A stretch of 64,000 nucleotides of DNA from NCBI RefSeq assembly GCF_003044185.1, contig NZ_PYYB01000001.1:2810978-2874977 (forward strand), given 5' to 3'. The translations under genes were made by a program, and so were the position numbers. Below, piece by piece: positions 60,289 through 64,000 of this stretch. Below the pieces are notes generated by a model, which was not told the DNA's origin, did no database searches, and worked only from the letters and a program-made list of their open reading frames with translations. This DNA is from Paraconexibacter algicola. Lineage in GTDB: Bacteria; Actinomycetota; Thermoleophilia; Solirubrobacterales; Solirubrobacteraceae. Every line of letters begins with the position of its first letter. Positions within the stretch are counted from its first letter, which is position 1.

Positions 60289-60878
60289 CCGTCGTCACCG
60301 ACCACGCTTGGTGGCTCGCCTCCCGTGCCGCCGGGATCGTCGCGCTGCTCGCCATCACCGCCTCCGTGGGCCTCGGCCTGTGGGCGTCGATCCGCGCCCG
60401 GCGCCGCCCCGGCATGGCCGTCGCGATGCGCGGCGCCCACGAGCACCTCGCGCTCGTCGGCCTGATCTCGATCGGCCTGCACGGCGTCACCCTGCTCGGC
60501 GACCCGTACCTGCGGCCCGGCGTCGACGGGATCGCCGTCCCCTTCGCGCTCGACTACCGGACCGTGTGGGTCGCGGCCGGGATCGTCGGCGGCTACCTCG
60601 CCGCGCTGCTCGGCCTGAGCTTCTACGCCCGCAAGCGCCTCGGCGCGAAGCGGTGGCGCACCGCCCACCGCTTCGCGATCCTCGCCTACGTCCTGTCGGT
60701 GACCCACACGCTGGGCGCCGGCACCGACGCCTCGACCGCGTGGATGCGGACGCTGCTGCTGCTGACCGGCGCGCCGATCCTCGCGCTGTTCCTGCTGCGG
60801 ATCACGCAGCCGGCGACGCCGGCCCCGCCGCCGAAGGCCCCGCGGGCACCGCGACCGGCTCCGGCGACACCTGCGTGA
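60285..60878 (+). CDS. Ferric-reductase-like transmembrane haem protein (MsrQ/YedZ-like)
   Basis: A 197-residue membrane protein with about five helices. Paired His in HEHLALVGLISIGLHGVTLL and WRTAHRFAILAYVLSVTHTL are placed to bind b-type haem across the membrane, as in ferric-reductase-like domains and MsrQ. It has no flavodoxin-reductase or NADPH domain, so electrons must come from a partner; the ApbE-modified flavoprotein is a candidate. The C-terminus is Pro/Ala-rich. Its last 77 bases overlap the 3' end of the convergent GMC oxidoreductase gene. Confidence 0.8.
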   Translation: MTVVTDHAWWLASRAAGIVALLAITASVGLGLWASIRARRRPGMAVAMRGAHEHLALVGLISIGLHGVTLLGDPYLRPGVDGIAVPFALDYRTVWVAAGIVGGYLAALLGLSFYARKRLGAKRWRTAHRFAILAYVLSVTHTLGAGTDASTAWMRTLLLLTGAPILALFLLRITQPATPAPPPKAPRAPRPAPATPA

Positions 60879-62526
60879 TCGCGAGATCGATCGGGGTGGG
60901 GGCCGCGTGCAGCGCCTTGCGGTCCTCGCCCTTGCGCGGGATGCGGCTCATCGCCAGCTCGGTCATCGCCGTGATCGTCAGCGACGGGTTGACCCCGATG
61001 TTCGCGGGCACCGCGGCGCCGTCGCAGACCATCAGGTTCTCGTAGCCGAAGATCCGCTGCTCCTTGTCGATCACGCCGGTCGTCGCGTCCGCGCCGATGA
61101 CCGCGCCGCCGAGGATGTGCGCGGTCGACGGGATGTTGAAGAGCGCCTCCATCGTGGAGGACTGCGGCACCCCGCCGGTGCGGTCCGCGAACCACTGGGT
61201 GACCGTGTTGCCGATCGGGATGAACGTCGGGTTGGGCTTCAGCGGGTCCTGCTCGGTGACGAGCTTGACGCCCTTGCCGAACCGCTTCGGCTTCGCCCGC
61301 AGCGCGATCGCGTTGTCGAGCGTCTGCATCACGAGGATGATGATCGCGCGCTTGCTGCCGCCCTTGAAGAACGTCGCCTTCCAGAACTGGCGCGGGTGGC
61401 GGATCGCCGTCGCCGCCCACTTCAGCGGCCGCGTCACGCGCGTCCCGTCCCCGGTGAGGATCGTGTTGAGGTACTGCATGGAGCCGCCCGCGTCGCCGTA
61501 GACGCACGTCTCGATGTGCGTGTCCGGGTCGGGGTAGATGCTCGAGGTGATCGCGACGCGGTCGGTGATGTCGGCCGGGAAGTCCTCGGGCACGGTGATG
61601 CCGAGGATCGCCTCGCTGTTGGTGCGCACGAGCTCGCCGAGCTGGTCGCTGATCGACAGCGAGCCGCGGTGCTTGATGTTCGCCAGCAGGCGGTTCGTGC
61701 CCAGCGCGCCGGCGGAGAAGATGACGCCGCGTGCGCGCAGCTCGCGGCGGCCCTTGCGCACCCAGGAGCCGGCGCGCTCGTCGGTGACGACGTAGCCGTC
61801 GGAGCCGTCGGCGCGGGCCAGCGGCCGCACGTCGAGCACCATCCGCGACGGCTCGACCCGCACGCCGAGCTGCTCGGCGAGGTACAGGTAGTTCTTCACC
61901 AGCGTGTTCTTCGCGCCGTGCGGGCAGCCGACCATGCAGCGGCCGCAGTCGATGCAGCCCGTGCGGTCCGGGCCCTCGCCGTCGAAGAACGGGTCGGGGA
62001 CGGTGACGCCCGGCGTGCCCTGGTAGACGCCGACGCGGGTCTTGGAGTACGTGTCGCCGCAGCCGATCTCCTCGCCGAACTCCTTCAGCAGCTGGTCGGC
62101 GGCGTCGTCCTTCCAGTAGTCGGTGACCCCGAGCATCCGCTCGGCCTCGTCGTAGTGCTCCTCGAGGTCGACGCCCCAGTTGCCCAGGGAGGACCACTGG
62201 CCGTCGTTGTAGAACCGCTCGGGTGCCCGGTAGAGCGTGTTGGCGTAGCCGAGCGACCCGCCGCCGACCCCGGCACCGGAGGCGATGAAGATGTCCTTGA
62301 AGATCGACAGGCGCAGGATCCCGCGCATCCCGAGCTTCGGCGCGAAGAAGTAGTTGCGCGCGTCCCAGGTGCTCTTGGGGAAGTCCTTGTCCTCGAACCG
62401 GCGGCCGGCCTCGAGCACGAGGACCTTGTAGCCCTTCTGCGCGAGCCGCAGCGCGCTGACGCTGCCGCCGAACCCGGATCCGATGACGATCCAGTCGTAG
62501 TCGTACTGCCGCTCCACTCCAGCCAT
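60802..62526 (-). CDS. GMC family FAD oxidoreductase (cholesterol oxidase-like)
   Basis: A 574-residue flavoenzyme. The FAD motif is VIGSGFGGSVSA (Gly16/18/20/21), with GAGVGGGSLGYAN as second FAD signature and HILGGAVIGAD plus GVNPSLTITAM at the C-terminus. A ferredoxin-like set Cys191, Cys194, Cys197, Cys201 (CIDCGRCMVGCPHGAKN) is present and recurs in ChoD-like GMC proteins. Oxidation of a sterol or other alcohol is likely. The Pro/Ala-rich tail (PSAAGPASPAA) lies in the segment overlapping the convergent gene. A purine-rich GAGAGGGA precedes the start. Confidence 0.88.
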   Translation of the reverse strand: MAGVERQYDYDWIVIGSGFGGSVSALRLAQKGYKVLVLEAGRRFEDKDFPKSTWDARNYFFAPKLGMRGILRLSIFKDIFIASGAGVGGGSLGYANTLYRAPERFYNDGQWSSLGNWGVDLEEHYDEAERMLGVTDYWKDDAADQLLKEFGEEIGCGDTYSKTRVGVYQGTPGVTVPDPFFDGEGPDRTGCIDCGRCMVGCPHGAKNTLVKNYLYLAEQLGVRVEPSRMVLDVRPLARADGSDGYVVTDERAGSWVRKGRRELRARGVIFSAGALGTNRLLANIKHRGSLSISDQLGELVRTNSEAILGITVPEDFPADITDRVAITSSIYPDPDTHIETCVYGDAGGSMQYLNTILTGDGTRVTRPLKWAATAIRHPRQFWKATFFKGGSKRAIIILVMQTLDNAIALRAKPKRFGKGVKLVTEQDPLKPNPTFIPIGNTVTQWFADRTGGVPQSSTMEALFNIPSTAHILGGAVIGADATTGVIDKEQRIFGYENLMVCDGAAVPANIGVNPSLTITAMTELAMSRIPRKGEDRKALHAAPTPIDLAITQVSPEPVAVPAGPSAAGPASPAA

Positions 62527-62600
62527 CCGTCCGTCCCTCTCCGTGCTTCGTGACCGTGCGGTCAGCAGCCTAGCGCAGGAACGTGACGCCTGCGTCAGGT

Positions 62601-63782
62601 TTACGCGGGCATGTGCCGGATCCGGTCGCGCGCCTCCGCGTAGCGCACCGCCTCGTAGGCGATCATCACGACGTACACCGCGGTGATCGCGGTCAGCGTC
62701 ACGAGCGCGTCGATCTCGCGGGCGAGCGGGATCAGCGCCAGGCACAGCGCCGCCGCGGCGATCCGCCGCCACGCGACCGTCCGCACGTTGCGCAGCCGGA
62801 ACAGCACGTGCCCGACGAGATACAGCGCCGCGCCGCCGCACAGCGCCACCGCCGGGACCGTCTTCAGCGGCTCGTCGACCTCGCCGAGCGTCTTCTTGAT
62901 GCCCAGGGCGACGAGCACGATCCCCGCGATCATCAGCAGATGGATGTAGCTGTAGGAGTCGCGCGCCATCGCGTTGCGCACGGCCCCCGTCGCCTCGTGC
63001 AGGTGCCGCTCGGCGACCAGCGCCACCACGTCGAAGTAGACCCACCACAGCGCCGCCGTCAGCGCGGTCCCCAGCACCGCGGCGAGCACGACCGGCCCGG
63101 TCAGCTCCTCCTCCGAGGCGCCGACCCCCAGCGCGACGATCGACTCGCCCAGCGCGATGATCACGATCAGGCCGTGCCGCTCGGCGAAGTGCCCCGCCGA
63201 CACGCGCCAGCCCCCGGTGCCGCTCAGCAGCCCGCCGCCGAAGTCGATCAGCAGCGCCAGCGCCCACAGCGCCCCCTGGAGCGTGCCGTCCGTGAACGCC
63301 GCGGCCAGCAGCAGCCCGCACGAGATCGCCGTGGTCGTCCCCAGCCGCTGGACCGCGTGCCGCAGGTCCACGTCGTCGTCCGACAGCGCGTACAGCCCGA
63401 TCTGCAGGAACCGCACCACCGCGTACGCGCCCGCGAACACGACCGCGTCGTCGTCGAACGCCTCCGGGATCGCCAGCGACACCACGAGCATCGACGCCAT
63501 CACGGCGAAGAACACGAGCCGGGTGACGCCCTCCTCCGGGTCGATGGCGTTCGTCAGCCACGCGTAGCCGACCCACGCCCACCAGACCGCGCCGAGCACG
63601 AGCATGCCGCGCGCCAGCCCCTCCGCCGACGGGTTCGCCGCCATCGCGGCGGTCACCTGCGTGAACGCGAAGACGAACACGAGGTCGAAGAACAGCTCGA
63701 GCGCCGTGACCTTCCGCTCGGCCTCGTCGTGCGTCTGCGGCACGAGCATCGGATCGTCGTCGGGCAGCGTGCGGGTCCCCAT
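62601..63782 (-). CDS. LtrA family (low temperature requirement A) membrane protein
   Basis: A 393-residue membrane protein with about ten to twelve helices. It has the family opening ERKVTALELFFDLVFVFAFTQVT and the central GHFAERHGLIVIIALGESIVALGVG. LtrA was named from Listeria growth at low temperature; its biochemical role is not established. TAGCAT (minus strand, 63792-63797) lies nine bases before the start. It diverges from the alcohol dehydrogenase gene. Confidence 0.88.
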   Translation of the reverse strand: MGTRTLPDDDPMLVPQTHDEAERKVTALELFFDLVFVFAFTQVTAAMAANPSAEGLARGMLVLGAVWWAWVGYAWLTNAIDPEEGVTRLVFFAVMASMLVVSLAIPEAFDDDAVVFAGAYAVVRFLQIGLYALSDDDVDLRHAVQRLGTTTAISCGLLLAAAFTDGTLQGALWALALLIDFGGGLLSGTGGWRVSAGHFAERHGLIVIIALGESIVALGVGASEEELTGPVVLAAVLGTALTAALWWVYFDVVALVAERHLHEATGAVRNAMARDSYSYIHLLMIAGIVLVALGIKKTLGEVDEPLKTVPAVALCGGAALYLVGHVLFRLRNVRTVAWRRIAAAALCLALIPLAREIDALVTLTAITAVYVVMIAYEAVRYAEARDRIRHMPA

Positions 63783-63843
63783 CGCCGCGCAATGCTACGC
63801 GCAGCCGCGCGACCCGGCCCCGGGCTCCCGGTAGGTTCCGCCC
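63783..63843. promoter_or_regulatory. Divergent promoter region of ltrA-like and alcohol dehydrogenase genes
   Basis: A TAGCAT box (minus strand, 63792-63797) and a TAGGTT box (plus strand, 63832-63837) end nine and six bases before the respective start codons. Both genes therefore look leaderless. Confidence 0.45.
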
Positions 63844-64000
63844 ATGAAGATCCGAGCAGCTGTCCTGGAGGAGTTCGGCGCACCCCTGGTGGTGCAGGAA
63901 GTCGACCTCGCCGAGCCGAAGGCCGGGGAGGTGCTCGTCCGCGTCGTCGCGTGCGGCGTGTGCCACACCGACATGTACACCGCCTCCGGCGTCGACCCGT
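63844..64000 (+). CDS. Zinc-dependent alcohol dehydrogenase, N-terminal part
   Basis: The first 52 codons read MKIRAAVLEEFGAPLVVQEV and continue to VACGVCHTDMYTASG, after which the window ends. CGVCHTD holds Cys40, the catalytic zinc ligand, and the Thr of the proton relay. It belongs to the medium-chain dehydrogenase family, probably the class III-like group of primary alcohol or aldehyde enzymes. The rest of the gene is outside the window. Confidence 0.85.
   Translation, partial: MKIRAAVLEEFGAPLVVQEVDLAEPKAGEVLVRVVACGVCHTDMYTASGVDP

Overview
The window is GC-rich chromosomal DNA of actinobacterial type. Gene content and order fit the class Thermoleophilia (the Solirubrobacter/Conexibacter/Patulibacter group): very high GC with GTG and TTG starts, tandem LCP proteins, a CtaG-type assembly factor, an ATP synthase operon, and a tmRNA whose predicted tag is ADSHEYALAA. 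The lineage is inferred from gene content and style; no 16S gene is present. Nearly all genes look chromosomal and intact. I see no insertion sequence, prophage or CRISPR array.

Layout. 1-5031: end of the F1Fo ATP synthase operon (atpF tail, atpHAGDC), closed by a strong hairpin. 5113-6804: two leftward genes (PRC-barrel; saccharopine-dehydrogenase-like enoyl reductase). 6844-14680: a cell-envelope polysaccharide block (M20 hydrolase, two LCP glycan transferases, UDP-glucose dehydrogenase, sugar-nucleotide pyrophosphorylase, phosphosugar isomerase), followed by a 1063-residue calcium-repeat secreted protein. 17952-21287: a MerR regulator coupled to S-adenosylhomocysteinase, two copies of a 105-bp repeat, then a second SAHH-like paralogue with altered active-site residues. 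21337-28707: a sugar nucleotidyltransferase, ctaG, comF, hpf, secA, and a GAF sensor behind a sigma-28-like promoter.

29238-49954: prfB, an Orn/Lys/Arg-type decarboxylase, nadC-nadA, an M16 peptidase, ftsE-ftsX-ctp-rnr, a three-gene candidate ether-lipid module (AGPS-like, PlsC, SDR), smpB, an M50/M3 protease pair, a duplicated-domain lipoprotein and ssrA. The order comF-hpf-secA-prfB-ftsEX-ctp-rnr-smpB-ssrA looks like an old Gram-positive gene order opened up by insertions.

50184-63782: accessory functions. These are a collagen-like secreted protein, a BenE-type transporter with its own XRE/cupin regulator and operator, and a neutral-ceramidase-family enzyme. Next comes a two-component system facing a four-gene operon (acidic repeat protein, small membrane protein, ApbE, haem-type ferric-reductase-like membrane protein). 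A GMC oxidoreductase and an LtrA membrane protein follow. The window ends inside a zinc alcohol dehydrogenase gene.

Regulation visible in the sequence: many operon-head genes have a TAnnnT box 6-10 bases before the start codon, suggesting widespread leaderless transcription. Clear dyads or direct repeats lie in front of the MerR gene, the XRE/cupin gene, the response regulator and ftsE. The most novel-looking stretches are the two-component/ApbE/cytochrome module (55845-60878), the SAHH pair with its repeat, and the ether-lipid module.
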